A stretch of DNA of 64,000 nt, taken from positions 27,701,487 through 27,765,486 of the forward strand of contig OZ035960.1 of NCBI GenBank assembly GCA_964034945.1, written 5' to 3'. Made by a program: the position numbers and the translations under genes. Of this stretch, positions 25,001 through 40,000 are shown piece after piece; within the stretch, counting starts at the first letter, position 1; each line of letters opens with the position of its first letter. The stretch comes from Chrysopilus asiliformis. Taxonomy: Eukaryota > Arthropoda > Insecta > Diptera > Rhagionidae. The notes below the pieces were generated by a model that was given only the letters and a program-made list of their open reading frames with translations, had not been told where the DNA came from and made no database searches.

Positions 25001-28000
25001 AAAGAGTAACATAGAGAGGAAAACTAAGTTTCGAGATTACTTTACCCCCTCCCCTTACTCCCCCCACCCCTCGCGCTACTTTTCCGTATGCCTATGTTGG
25101 AACCAGAACTACCACAGACACTGATGCCAAATTCCAAATCAATCGGTTCAGCCGTTTTTGCGTGAAAGAGGAACAGACAGACAGACACGCCAACTCATTT
25201 TTATATATTAGTATGATAAACAGCACATGACTTTCTTATACCAAATCTACATTCCTGTGCACGACGGATAAAATAATATTGTAGTTTACATAAAAATAAG
25301 ATTTTTTTTACGAAATCTGAAATATCTTGATAACTGTGTTGTTACTAGAAATCGATTTACGGCAAAAGGCAAAAACGCGAAAAATTTAAATATTTTTAAA
25401 TCTTATTTTGTTTTTTTTTTTTTTTTTTCGGAAAACTGTTAGTTGGTAAGCAATTTAGTAAACTGTATTTTTTTACATGTTAATGAAAATATCTCAATCA
25501 CTTTAAACGATAGCGGATTACTGTAAAAGTTTTTTTTTTTGCCTGCGGTACATTTTTTTTTAACAATTCTCCACAAAAGATTAACTCAAAAAATGTCTTT
25601 ATTGCTTTTTCACTATTTATGAAACGTACAGAGCGCAAAAATTTGAGTTTTTTTTTGCTTGAAACCGTGTATCTCTTGATTTAAAAAACTTCGCCGCATT
25701 CTGGTGAAATAATATAGCCTGCGGCGCATATCAATGATTTGTTGCTCATCTTGTGCCAGGTTGGCAGAAAAAGTATGGTCACTCTCTACCCCTAAAAGAA
25801 CCTTTGGACCTCCCCCCCCCTCTCTCTCTCTCAAAAAACTCCTGCAGGCGCCCAAAGGATCGTCCCGTTCTATGGCCAATCATCACAAGTTTGACAGAAT
25901 TTTTCGTGGGTAAACGGACTATTTTCTGACATATCTCATATTTTCGCTCTTTCAGTTGCCGGGAAATTCTATAAAAGTTAAACCGAAACAAAAATTTATT
26001 GAAATTCAAACGCTCTAGAATTTAACTGTTTTTAAAGTGGGATGTAACTCAATTACAATGAATTTTTGAAACATACTAATTGCTTTTAAATTAATTTAAT
26101 TAACATTTCACACTCAGAAAAATGTCCAGGTCAACTTTTTGTCAGGTTAACTCTGACCTTACAGAGGTGTCTGTAAGCCAGCTAGCGGTCAGAGTTAACC
26201 TATCTAAGGTCAACTCGTGCAGCTCCCAATGCCCTACTTCACCTGCTGGTGGCTTAATTTCAGAATTTCTCCGACCACAGGTCAACTCAGTTTTACTTGC
26301 CCACATGCAGGCAAGGCCGTATGTAGGTCGTCGAGTTAGCCTCCATTTTTCTGAGTGCACATTTAGCGAATTAAGTTTATTTCATTTCAGTGAAATATAC
26401 AACTTTTTACGATTTCATCGAAAGAAAAAGTTGCTCAAACTAAAACTATAGTCGGAAACATTTTCATATCATTCTGTTGGACATGATTGTTTTTTGTCCT
26501 TTCACTTTATTAAATAATTTATGACCAAAATGGTTTTTTGATGTTTCCTTGCCTTTCACTGATAACCCTCACCTTGCGAAATTTTATAGTTTTTTTTGTT
26601 CCCAAGAACGTCTTTCAGCCAACGAATAAAATGAAAATATGGGAAAAATGTTGATACAAGTATTCTTGTACCCCGCTAGTCCAGGACGGTACACAGCTCA
26701 GTTAGACTTTATTAAATTTCCACAAATCCTCGAAATAAAATCATTTTTCACAATGAAAATTTTAGCGTTAGAAATATTGCAGTATTTAACACTAAAACTG
26801 GTCAAATTGACCGTTTAAGAGTTATATCAAAGGATGAAAGCTTTGCAACGTGAGTAAAACCAAAGTTTTTCTCAGTGGCAGATTTCCGCCAAGGCGCAAA
26901 GGCGCCCATTTGAGTGTTGAGATCCCATCTGGACGTTTTGGCGTCGAAATCATTTTTTAAGCCTAGATAAAGCTCTAGAATTGGAAGATTCATGACAGCA
27001 TAACCATAAGTCTGGAATTCGCCGGAACAGTCCCGGATTTAGGCACGTTGTGTCCCGACATTTAAATGGTTGTCCCGAGTTATGCGATTTAGGCCCGTTT
27101 GCTGAAACAAGTCATAGCGTCTTATGTTCAACTTAAATTATTTAAGACCCAGAATTTCTATGGCCTAAGTAGGCTAAGCACAACTTAAATTGTTATGACT
27201 CGTTTCAGCAAACGGGCCTTAGTCTTGAAATCGAAATTTTCCTCAAAAGTTTTTACATTCATCGTATCTTTATTTAAAATTATAACATGTTTGATTAGAA
27301 TACAGTCGAACCTGGATAAGTGAAATCTGGGTGAGTGGGAAATCTCTATAACTATAACTGAGATTTTGATTCACGCATGTCCGTCCGTTTGTCTGTCCGT
27401 CTGACCGGAACCCCATAACTTTCCAAGGGATTGAGCTAGAGACTTGAAATTTTGTATAGTTGTGTTTCTCGTAAATGGCAAGGCTAAGCTTTTAAACGGG
27501 TGAAATCGGACCATTATTTTCCTCCCTCCGCAACCGTTTTTTTCGATTTTCTCGAAAACGGTAAGTCGTATTGAAAAATTTATAAATCTAAAATGTGTTT
27601 AGAATTGGATTTTACTTAACACATCGATACAGCAATATCTGGTTGTCCAACTCTAATTAAGAACAGATAAGTTTTTGATAAAAACAATGGATTGTTTTTA
27701 TTAAAAACTTATCTGTTCTCATATAGACTATTTGACGATTGGCCCTTGGTAATTTAGGCGTTAAAAGCTAGAGTGGACCAACCCACATAATCGAGTTTTT
27801 GAAGCTTTTTCACTTTTGTACTATTATTTACTGTAAATTTTTGGAAAAAAAAATTTCTGTGGACTTTATTACTCAATGTTGAAATGTTCTTTTGTGCATC
27901 CAAACATTTTTATCTAGAAACTCACTCGCAATAGTGATTCAAACACAAAAAAATTCACGATTTCGACATGTGGGTTGGTCCACTCTAGCTTTTACCGCCT

Positions 28001-31000
28001 TAATTGTACCTTTTCTTATGGTTTGGTTTGTTTTTTGAATAAAATTTTTATTTTTGTTATCTTTTTACTAATTGACACTGTTTTTTTGAAAAAAATTAAA
28101 TTGAATTTTCTAAAATGTTTTAGATAAAGTTATAAGATACAATTTAAATAATCCACAGTTTCCTTAAAGTGTCAAAGATTTAAATCTTTATTTTAGAGGC
28201 AAAACTTTCATGGTATTTTTTTTTTATAAAATTCAGATTTTCAAAGGAACGAAGCTTTGGTAAACCAACAAAGCAATTTTTTTTAAACGCATAAAACAGA
28301 CGGCATACAATATTGTACCCGTGAGCATATGTACTAGGTACGTAATATATTTGTCGTCATGTTCCTCAAATTAATTTCATACGTCACTTTTACGGAGTCA
28401 GCCGTAATTTTCTGCTGTTAGATATCTTTTCGCATTGAATATACAAGCATAGAAGGTTCTACGCATATGTTGAGGGGTATATACGAGACCATAGCAGAAC
28501 GACACTTATATGGTGTCCTTTTTTGCACCATCGCCATAACCCATCCTCCCAACCACTCGTAGGTGGCATTTTTACTATGGCGACGGCCTTAAGAACATCT
28601 GATACGCTAGACACAAGTGGATAGTGCGAAAATAAGAAGAAAAAAAAACCAGGAAAATTTTTATCACGTCCATCGGGTTTCCTTTTCATTTTCCACCTAC
28701 ATCAGTTCTTTACCACATAACCTAATCAAATAACGCACACATAACGAGTTCACATAGCTATTTGTATATATATATATATATTTATGTACAGAAAAACGCT
28801 ACATGCTATATAACAATCATATCATAATACAGCAAACATCATCCGAAAAGTTTATCTCAGACATATGTACGACCAACATCGTACATCTGGTACACGTACA
28901 ACACCCTCATGGATCAAGGATATTTTATACCTACATGTTGAAATTGTTTTCTATCTCCAATGTGAAAATTGAAATAAATAAAACCATGTTAGACAAACAC
29001 ATTAGATATACATAGATATATATAAGTTTATATATAGTAAAATATTTTATCTAAACAAAATACTAGTAAGAAGAACGAACCCTTTTTGGTTTTTTAGGCT
29101 CCCAAATGGCCACATCAATGTAACTGCCTTCGATCGTTTAGCAGCAATTGTTGGAGCATTCACGAAACATATGTGCGAGGTGAAAACAACAACACCAGAC
29201 GTCGGGGAATACGAAACATTTTGCCGTCACATGCAGAACGTAACACTATTAAATGAGTCAGGTGAGTTATATTTCGTACACCATTTACGGCACCATACTT
29301 TTAATATCTCATATAATCTGCACTGAAAGCAACAGCAAACACTACAAGAAATAAATAAATGAGACAATTTTTTCAATCTTTGTGACTGTCGTATGTGTGT
29401 CTCGCAAGAATTTTTTTCAAAAAGAATTTCACACCCATACATATTTTTTATACGGAAACTGCTTTTGAGAACTAAAATGGAAAAATTTTCCAACTGAAGT
29501 AGATAACGAAAAAAAACCACAAGAAAAATTGCTGTTATTGCAATCATTCAAACCTACAAAGGAAAAATTATGTCTAGGAATTTTTGTGTAGATTCACCTG
29601 TAATATAAAAATAAAAAAAAACTCGGTAAGGATTACTGTCAGATAACATCACCCTGCGGCGTAGCTACCGTAGTGCAGTTAGAGTAAGTGCTCCAGGTGC
29701 GCGGATCATAAGGACGCAAAATAAGGATGAAACAAACATTTGTACAAACTTTGATTTTCGATAAATCAATTTATTCACATGTGTGAGGATGCATCCTACA
29801 TACTCTGACAAATTAGTATCGGGCTTGACGATTAAACAACACGTCTACTGTAAAAATGTGCTCGCAGCAAAAACTCAATAGCGTACAAGTAAAATGTTAT
29901 TATGACAAGACCGTCTCTTTGGAAATTCTGTTTGAAGCGACCATCTCGGAAAACATAAAAAAAGCTGCAATTGCCAAAAAAAATCCTAAAATCTGTAACA
30001 TGATAAAAAAAATAAAGATTTTGATTCATTTTTTTCTTATTAGATATGGTTGGAGGACCATAATAAAATTATATATCGCTACTTCGAAGGAAGACTGTCA
30101 CAACTCAAAAATTGTAAATTTTGGGAAATGACGTTTTAAAGTTATTCTGATATTTTGTGTTAGTATTTTTGATATTTAGAAAATATCTACAGTAACAAGC
30201 TTTTGCATGGTTAATAGTACTAACTTTTAAGCATGCTTTCACTTTTAAGCATGCAGCATGCTTTCACCTCAAATAACCATTCACAACTAAACATGTGACA
30301 CTGTTGAAAAAACTTTCACAACTTTTTCGCACAATGCAAGACCGACACATCTGCTCTCTGGTGGCCAGAATTATAAGTTACAATTGTGACACTCTTCTAC
30401 AACAAAGTATACCATAATTACCACTCTTCCGCACCTTTAGTACAAATTCGACATTTTTTGAGTTGTGACAGTCTTCCTCCGAAGTAGCGATATGGTGGAC
30501 AATAATTATCGTTATAACATATTAAAATTTCGTCAAAATCGGATTTACGGTTTTAAAAAAAATCTTTTTTTTTTTTTTTGAAAAAACAAAAATTTTCTTT
30601 CGAAAAATATCAATTTTTGAAAATTGAAAATTTGCTAAAGTGCAAATTACATAGAAAGCTACTTTCATAAAAAAAAATCTGCCATATCGGAGCTAAAGGT
30701 GATGGCCCAATAGAAGCTTTGCTTACTTTATTCGCTTTGACAGCTGAATTGAACTCCGTGTTTCCTTATAAGAGCTGGCCCAATACAAAAGCGCTTAAAG
30801 CAAAGCGAAGCAAGCAAAGCTTCGATTTGAGCAATTCTCAAATAGACGCTTTGCTTTACCCTTGAAGCACAATGAACGCAACCAAGCCGCAACTAAGGAC
30901 GCTTCGAACTGTCACGCAACGCAGTTCAGGAGCGGTTGAGCACAATAGAAGCGTGGTCTGTTGCGCTGTGAGACAAACGAAGAAAAATTAAAAGTAAACT

Positions 31001-34000
31001 AAAGTATAAAAATATATAAAAAATGGGAGATTTTGAAGCGATAATTTGCTTTGATCGTCTTTATCTTTGTTATTTGTATGTTATTGCAATAAAGCTATCA
31101 ATTTTTTCCTGAAGAACATTTCCCCAACCTCACTTTATGAACTGTCAACGCAGAGTTGCTGCGTTAAAGTTCAAAGTTTGGCAACTTTTGCGTCGATGGT
31201 TGTGCTCATTCAAAAGCATTTCTGTGAAATAAACTCGTAAGTGACATTTGGATGCGTCATGGTTGCGGCTTGGTTGCGTTCATTGTGCTCCAAGGGTTAT
31301 GGGCAATTCAATTTTTCACCTACTTAATGGAATAAAACACAAAATGAATTGTAAATGCTTTATAAATTCATTTTTATTGTTAGAATGTTTGCACAAACTT
31401 TTTTTTTTCACTCGGAGGATATAAATACAATATAATTGGCAGATATCAAAGCGCTCAAAGCGAAGCGTAGATTGGGTCTAGAGATGCTTTGCTTGCTTTG
31501 ATCACCTCAAATGCTTCAGCAAAGTAAAGCAAGCGAAGGAAGCGAAGCTTCTATTGGGCCATCACCTTAAGGGAGATTTCCCTGAAAAATTATATAAGAT
31601 TGTGCATAATACGATAATTACTCATAGTTTTAAAACAATCAAAAATTTATGTATTTCTATCACATACTTGGATACATAAAAAAATTTACTTTCTTACTTT
31701 AAGATACTTTAATCGGTAGCTTTAAAAGTCTAATCAGGCAAGTTGAGTGCAGCAAAAGTACACCAGAGTTATGGCAGAATTATTTATGAAACTATGTAAA
31801 TCTTTATCAAACTTTTACAATAATATGAGAAAAATATTAGTTTTCATAATCTGCATAAGTTTGTGCGTTTTCGCAGCATAACAAGCTATTAATATGCACA
31901 GACAGTTTTATTTGCACAGAGGCAACATATGCTTTACAAGGATTACAAAAATTATGCAAGGAATTTCAAACAAAATGTTTACTGTATTTAAGGTAAACAC
32001 ATGAAATGTGCTGTTTGCTAATGTTGTATAATTTTAATTAAAGCAACCTTTTTATCGATACGAAAATATTTTACACGTGTTGTCGCATTGATGATTTTTT
32101 TTTCGTTTTTATATTCAATGTAAACACGCTTTCCTTGAGTTTTTTTTTATCGATATCAGATTATCACTTTCTTATACGTAGTGTAATAAAGTATTGTATT
32201 TATAAAAAAGTTCGATCCCTTAATTTTGCCTAAAAACAACTCCGGCGCACTCCAGAGTTGATTGTAGTAATATTACAAAAAGGTCGTTCTGTCCGTCAGC
32301 ATATGAATAAAATTTCTCAAAAACTACTGGAGCTAGAGCCATGAAATTTTACAAAGATGATTCTCCTGGAATATGACCATTCTATCACCTTTTGGTGGGA
32401 AGCCGTCTGTTATTTGTTTATTTTTCTAGATTACGCCGCTAAGTGCCGTTTGCACCACCAAACTTAGCAACTTATGTACAACTTAAAAAATTTAAGTCGA
32501 AGAATTTCTACGGTTTAAGTAGGCTAACCACAACTTAATTTTTTAAGAATAATACGCGCAAACGGGCCTAAAAGTTATAACTATTTACCAGTTTTATTAG
32601 TGAAATAACGCAACATTTAATACTAGTTTTTTTTTAAGAAAAAAAAACCTTCATTGGCACTATTAACACAATAAATATCTCAAAAAATGTAGCCTGCGGC
32701 GCATTTGTAAAGATGTAGACTGCGGCGTATTTGTAAAAATGTAGCCTGCAGCGCACCCTTCATTGGTACTATTAACACAATAAATATCTCAAAACATGTA
32801 GCCTTCGGCGCATTTCTCTTAATTGTTATATTTATTTACAATTTCCGTTGCGACTGTTTATAAAACGTACAGAAAGTTAAAATTTAAGTTAATTTTTGCT
32901 TGGGTCTATCTTTTAATTTAACTAACTGTGCTTCATTCTGTTTAAAAAATTTCACCTGCGGCGCACATTAATGATGTATTATGTAGAAAATAAAACTTGA
33001 TTTAGATTAAGTTTTATTTTCTACATAAAATTTATTGCTCATCTTGCCCCGGATCGTCTTGTCCCGGAACTTCTGCCCTCTCCCCCCATTTTTTATCGTA
33101 TCAGATTTTGCAAAAAAAAAAAGTCTTTTTATAAACTAATATTTTATGCGTCGTGTTATAGTGAAAATTGCGCCAGGACGTAGCTTTTGTATAAGAAAGT
33201 TATTCACTTTTCACATCAGATATCTTTTTGTCATGTTTTTCTTTCACCGAAAATCTGTTGACCTTTATCTGAATGAGAGCCTGGTGAAGGTAGAAAATAT
33301 ATTTGTGTTAAATTCAATATTTTTTTGTAACCGTTTCCATTTTTAAATAATAATCGGATATTCTCTGACCAACCTACACACCAGACTTACCTGACATTTA
33401 CACCTGGTAAACTTTTGAACTTTAAAATTTGTTAGAAAAACATCAAAACGGACTATCTGATCATTTCAATTACAAATTATAAACATCTGATATAATTTAG
33501 AGTTGCAAGTGGCCTCGAGAAAAAGTTATTAAACACGAATTGAACAGAATTGGCGTGGAAATATTCAAGTAGTTTTTATATTATAATATAGGTTGTAATG
33601 AATTTTTTTTAATGCATTGAGCTGCACAGCCCAAAAACAGCTCCGTATATATTAAAGTTAGGTTAGTGATGAATATTTCTAACAAATGCCCTAGTTTAAT
33701 ATTAAATATAGAAGGTCTCTTCCATTCGTCCCGGTCCGTTTGTCCGTTCATTTACGTTATAGCGTTTGGGGCTGCTTGCATTTGGCCATTGAGCTGAAAG
33801 TACCGAAGCAAGAAGGACCGGAGAGGTGTGAGTTGGACCTTCCAACAACATCATCGTATCATGTCCTATACAGCGTAGAATAGGAACATGTCTAAGGGAT
33901 TATAGTCAGAACCGGATGTTCATGGATTGTACAGGACAGACAGGATAGGTTATTACTGCTACTGGTAGTGCTACTACACTATAAAACACTTTATGTAAGG

Positions 34001-37000
34001 ACCACGTTGATTTCCCTCTTGCAAAAGCAATTTTGCGCTTGCATTCACATAGTTTACAAAATAAGCAGATGCACATAGCCTAACCACCATCCTGGCAAAT
34101 TTACAGATACAGTGGATGAAGAAAAAAATGCGAATTGTAAAAACCCAGAGGATATAGCGAGGTCGACTGTGAGAAAATCGCCAAGTCGAGATTTGTTTTC
34201 ACACAATTTTACATATGTGCAGTCGTCGCAGAACAAATTTGATTGGTTGTGTGTGTGTGTGGTATGTGAGACATTCTCAAGTAGGAACTAGAGAAAAATT
34301 TTGGATTAAGTCAAATAGACTCATTGGGATCATTTTAAAATTTTAATTCATTCCACAAATTGCGATTTTTATTCCGATTTCGGTATGCACAGAGTTTTTC
34401 TAATAAAAACTTCTCGTTTACTTGTTTAAATTAAGTTTTTATAAAAGCCATGTATTAAAAATATTTCCCGAATTTATACTGCATAATAAAAATGTTGATG
34501 CAACTATTAATATGTGAACATACCTTAATGTATGTTTATCTATGTAAAAGTAACAAGATTCAATATATTTGTTTAAAAACAGATGTTTTAGATTTTTCGG
34601 AAACTGTTGAACGCTATTTCAAAGTACACCCATACCTCGATATACGGCCGAGATTGGTTCCAAAAATTTAGGCCGTATATCGAAACAACGGAACATTCTT
34701 TTAGGAAAATATTGCATTTATTGATCGCAGTGCATTTCAATGTGATATTGTCCGATTTTTGACCGTTTATCGAATCAATGTGCAACGTATTTCAAAACTG
34801 AGACACAATTCAAAAAGCGGAAGGCCGTAAAACGAGGGGCCGTATATCGAGGTATGGGTGTACTTCACACGATGCGAAAGTTTTTTTTTTTTTTCAGAAA
34901 ATCTTACACAAAACTTCTTCTACAAAAAATTGCAATGGCCTCTAGATTAGACATAAATTGCATTTTTTTTTCATGGCCTGCATTCAAATGTATGTATATA
35001 TGCAACATTTGTCAGATTTTTTTATGTCTTTTGCAAAAATGCTTGGAAAAACTATGTCTGCAAGTCTTCTTTTAATGGCAGGGCATGAAAAAAAAACTAA
35101 TTGAGACTAGAAATAACAAAGATGGAAATTAAAAAAATAAATTAACAGTAAAACGTAATACTTAAAACGTATCCATTTGCTAAAGAATCATGTTTGACGA
35201 CATAATAATTTTATTCATAAGAATTTCAATCGTTTAAACTTGTTTATAAACTTTCATGTGGGTGGGAAAAATAGTTTTTTTAGTTGTTATACGAATACAC
35301 ATATGTTGCAAATACCTCCAAATAAGTAAAACACAAAAATAAACTAACTTACGGGATTGTTGCCATACTTTAAAATTTTTAGTTCATATATGAAGCACGT
35401 ACATCATGCTTTTGTGAATTATTTTATTTCGTTAGAAATCCCCAGGGAAATCCAACGCTTATATTAAGGTTAAGGGATATCATTGTGCAAAAGTGTATAT
35501 AATATACGAGTATAGATTAATATAGGATTCCGCAATTATGCTACGCTATAGCAAAGAAGTGTGTCCTGGATTCAACTTAATGAAAACATTTTTTGCCCTA
35601 TTTAATATTTTTCCCGGGCAATTGTGACTGATGGCGAACACGCAGAGCCTGGAAAAATTATTTTTTGATTTTTGTATTATTAAAATCATGCCTACGTAGA
35701 AGCCCGCTATATTACCTACTTTGAAAAACGCGGTATTATCCATGCGTGTAAAAAAAATTCTTTGTGGCATCTGAACAGGAATATTGTTTTTCGTAATTTT
35801 GACACGGGATATTAGCTTATTGGAAACTATTTACCTTTATATTTTAAAAGCTTGCTCTTTTATCGATTAATCTGTTTGTTTGCGAGGATCAAATCTGATT
35901 TTGACCCACGTGCTCACATCCGGTTGACTTCGAGAGGTCAAAAATTAGCGAGACGCCACTTTTTTCTGATACATAACGCACAAAAATTTGTTTTTTTTCC
36001 TATTTTTACATTTTTTTAATAAAAGCTTTTTTCACACAATAAGAAAACATATAGTTTTCCCATCATTAAGCATAAAATACTTCAACTCTTTTGACTTTAA
36101 AGAATTTAGACATAACAAAACTCACAAATGTCTAAGAGGCAATCGTTCAATACAGTAAAACCTCGCTCCGGACGATATTTATGTTTCAAAAAAACAACGC
36201 GCAGTTCAAAATCGTGCAAAATTTTCAATAAAATATTTAGCTCAATTCCTTAGGTAGTTATAGGGTTCACGGACGGCCGGACACACGGACAAACAGACGG
36301 ACGGACAAACAGACGGACGGACAGACAGATGGACAGACTAACAGACATGCGGAAATCAAACTGTTTTGTCATCCCAAATACACTGATGTTGTTTTTTTTT
36401 TGTGTCCGACGATTGGTTCGATGCGTTACAGACGGTATACGACATCTAACATACTCCAATATCATATAGAGCAGTGTTTTAAAAAATTTTCGGGGAACAC
36501 TAATGTGTTTAAAAGTAGGAACTACTTTATATTAAGGCAACCTTTAGTACTATTACCGCCTTTTTTTTAACTTTTTATTATAGTTATCAGTTCGGATCAG
36601 AAAAAATCTTAACCAGCGGTGCATATTGTTTGCTTTTGATCTCTTATAAATTTATCAGTATTTATAATTCTCAATATGTATATTTTTGCGATACATTTTA
36701 TGCCAATATTTTGTATACATAAGGTAAAGTATCCAGATCTGAGCCCCGGCACCAGTTCTGAGCACCCCTGTTAATTTTCCGGCTAAAACAAGAATTGTGC
36801 GCGATTGAGCCGATTAAACCACAATTAACAACGTGATGAAACCAATTATTCTTCGAATTCAATTCTTATTTCTATAAGTTACTAGGCGTACTTAATTTAA
36901 TACGGGGGGCTGAGAACTGTATTTTGGGATAATTTCCACATTTACACATAATTCTTTTTTTTATCCAATATGTATGTATATGTTAATTTAATTTAAACAT

Positions 37001-40000
37001 TCCATACTTTCGACCAGTAAGTATAAGTTTCTCAGAAAGTATACGGAAGACAAAGAATAGATGGTATGAAGTAAAAAATGCTTAAGGGGGCTCAGATCTG
37101 GGTATTTTACCCTATTTTGTATATTTTGGGTACGCGAAAGCTAGTGGGTACTCCAGCAAAAAATGTTGAAAAACACTGATATAGAGTATAAGTCCTGAAC
37201 TTATTTGGTTAATTTTAAATTTAAAACTACGTCTGAGGAATTCCTATAAATTTCCACGACCAACACCTAAAATAAATCACAAAACTTTATAAATTCGAAT
37301 AAAACAAATGCTTCATTATTTTCCTTCTATTTTCAAATTTCTTTCGTAGAATTATAGGAAAATATAATTTGCTTCGTTAATTTAATTTAGATTTCGCTGA
37401 ATTCAGTTCTCTCGGGGCGCTAAAATTAAATCCAATCAAGTAAGAAAATGAAATTAATTATGGATTCAATGTTTGTTAGAATAACTGTCCGAGATTTAAA
37501 AACACCCAAGTTTTTGTTGTGCACATCATTTTAATTTTGTCGCGTAATAAAATCAAGGAGGTGGTCCATTTGAACACCTCCAATGGAAAATTGTACCTCA
37601 TTTCACTTACAGTCAAAAAAATAATAACAAAAACCTCTTTCCTATTGACAAAATTTGTTTGGTTGAATCTCAGTAATTTTTTTTTCTTGAATTGTTTGAA
37701 AAAGAAAAATTTGTAAACATAACAATTTTTTGTCATTTTGACAAATTAGGCATTGTTAGATTCACAATTGTTTTATTTTTTTAACAAAACATTTGTAAGT
37801 TAATTTTCGATGAAAGAACAATTTTTTTTGTTGAACAAAGATTTCCCTCCAAAAATATTTGTTCCAATTGACAATTTTTTTGTGATTTTAACAAAAACTG
37901 TATTAATTTTATATTGATTTTATCCATATGACCAATTTTTTCATTTACCGAGGAATAAATTTCCCTTTGGTAATTTAACAAAATTAATTTGCTTGCTGAT
38001 ATAGGATAAAATTTTTGTTAATTATACAATGATTTTATGACCTTTTTTTCTCTGAGTGTAGCCATTGTCCTGTTGCTCTGTACAACCAAACTCCTTTACA
38101 CTAATTCGGTCAAAGTTCAAGTCTTCTCAAATGAACGTAAAGTTAGTTCGCTTTGTAAATTTATTTGACCATAATCTGATTTTACCACTGCAGAATGATT
38201 CAACTTCTTATCAGGATTACCTGTGTCTATCTGTATTTATCTGTCTGTCCCCAGTACGAAAAATATCTTGACTAAACTTTTCCGAATATAAAAAAAAATA
38301 ATTTTCGTCATCAAACATACCATCAAGATGTTGTTTATTTTACTGTAGAAAATTCGTTTTTATGCAAAATTTAGAATGAAATAAATGGGAAAATCTGTCC
38401 GAAAAAGCCCCACTACACTCGACAAGCAGGTCCAAGTTTATTATAACCAAACAAGAAAATTGTCTATAGAAAAGTTTTCCTCAAAGTGTCTGTCTGTCTG
38501 TTGGTTGCCTCTGTCTTTTTATGCTACATTCCACATTGTTTGCCATCTAAATATTTCGTTCCGTTTTACCAAATATTCTGCATTAAACAAAATGCTTGAC
38601 GCCATCACAAATAATGCAAAGTTAAAGATAAAAGTCAGAAAAACTACCTTCCTCAAATACTTGTACAACGGAAAGTTGAAGACTGTTGGCTTTTTTGCAG
38701 CAAATTTCAAGCTACCATAACTTCCATTCAATCCAGTGAATAAGATGACAGCAAAAGAAAGGAAAACGTTTATTGAACGATAGTTGAAAAAAGAAATATC
38801 CCAACAACAACAACAACAACACTAAAGAGCATAATTTTTTTTTTGCTAGTGGTGTATACATAAAAGAAGCCTACAAAGAAGCCTATCAGTTATCGAAAAT
38901 AAATTGATGAAAAGGGAACTTCGACTGTGGAAAAAACTTTTCCTTCCTCGTTTTTTTTTTTCGTTCGTAACTCGAAGTCCTTGCGACTGCTTGAGTGGGC
39001 GAAAGTTCGACAAGTGTAGAAAAACTGTGGACCATTTGTATATAATTCCTGGTTTATAGTGGGCTTTCTTATATAAATATAACAGTTATACATATGTAGG
39101 AAACCCGTAAATATACCGACCATTGAAAAGTTTTTTGCAGAAAAACTTGTTTTCCTTGAGTTTTTCGTCTTTTCCATGCGTTCGAGTTTTGCGGTTCCAG
39201 TACGGTCTGTCTTTTTAGGCCCAAAAATGGACTAGAATTTCTTCAAGTGATGGGTAAACAAGTGTTTGAATGAGTTATGTTATGTTATTTTGATTTTTCA
39301 ATAGGCTAACACACTTTGCCATAAGAGTTCACAATAGGTCTCTTTATGAGGTCCTCGATCTCCCATATGCTTTAGTTAACCATTTCTCCCTCAATTTATC
39401 TTTTTCACAACATATTTTAACGCCTTAAAGTTTATCGTTTTTACATATTTTTGATAAATTTCCATACATATTTTTTCATATATTTTTGAGCATTAAAATG
39501 TCGGTTGATTTGAATAATGTGCTTTTAATTTGGTCAAAGAAAAGGTTATTTTTGAAAGTGTTCGAAAATTTTTGTGGAATAGGGAAAACTTCTCCAATCA
39601 TGATCCTATTAAGACAAATTGTTTGTACGTATGTGGACAATTCACACTATAACCCGACGAATAAAATATTAGTTTATTTAAACATTAGAATTTTTATTTT
39701 ACAAAATCTAAGATATCTCGATAACGGTAGAAGATATCAATTGATGGCAAATGGCAAAAATCTAGAAAATTTTAATATCTTTAATTCTGTGGAAATTTGC
39801 CAAAATTTGATAACTATATTTTCCAAATTTTCAACAAAACAATTTCAAAATTTCAAAAAAATATGACATGATAAAATGTTTAGTTTGGCGTTAATTAAAC
39901 ATTTATTTTAAACATTCAGGGTATTCACAGTCGTCTTTTAAATTGCGGGTAAATTTACCGCTCGGTAATTCAGTCAAATTTAACAGATTTTTACCGAGAC

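Larger units (their letters stand above)
20900..29097. other. 8.2-kb intron of the RASGEF1-like gene
   Basis: Contains two abutting DINE-1-like repeats (21343-23147) with a nested hAT element, a decayed CCCGG/CTGCGGCGCA relic (about 23270-23804), a three-unit repeat (24780-25215), a CACTCAG element (26111-26357), a Harbinger-like MITE (27092-27218), a pogo-like end fragment (about 27302-27330) and another DINE-1-like copy (27343-27760) containing a hairpin. Stretches 23810-24770, 25220-25700 and 27770-29090 show only A/T-rich DNA and short (TA)n. Confidence 0.6.

Noticed and set aside
26122..26451. 109-codon ORF across the CACTCAG element (also 55797-56141, 48118-48303)
   Set aside because: Same MITE translated in each copy; the frame runs off into flanks that differ and shows no protein family.
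27660..27719. miRNA precursor
   Set aside because: The 2-nt loop and fully paired 29-bp stem do not fit a Drosha/Dicer-1 substrate.
39486..39866. 126-codon ORF in the last RasGEF intron
   Set aside because: A/T-biased low-complexity residues, no domain and no splice or family support.
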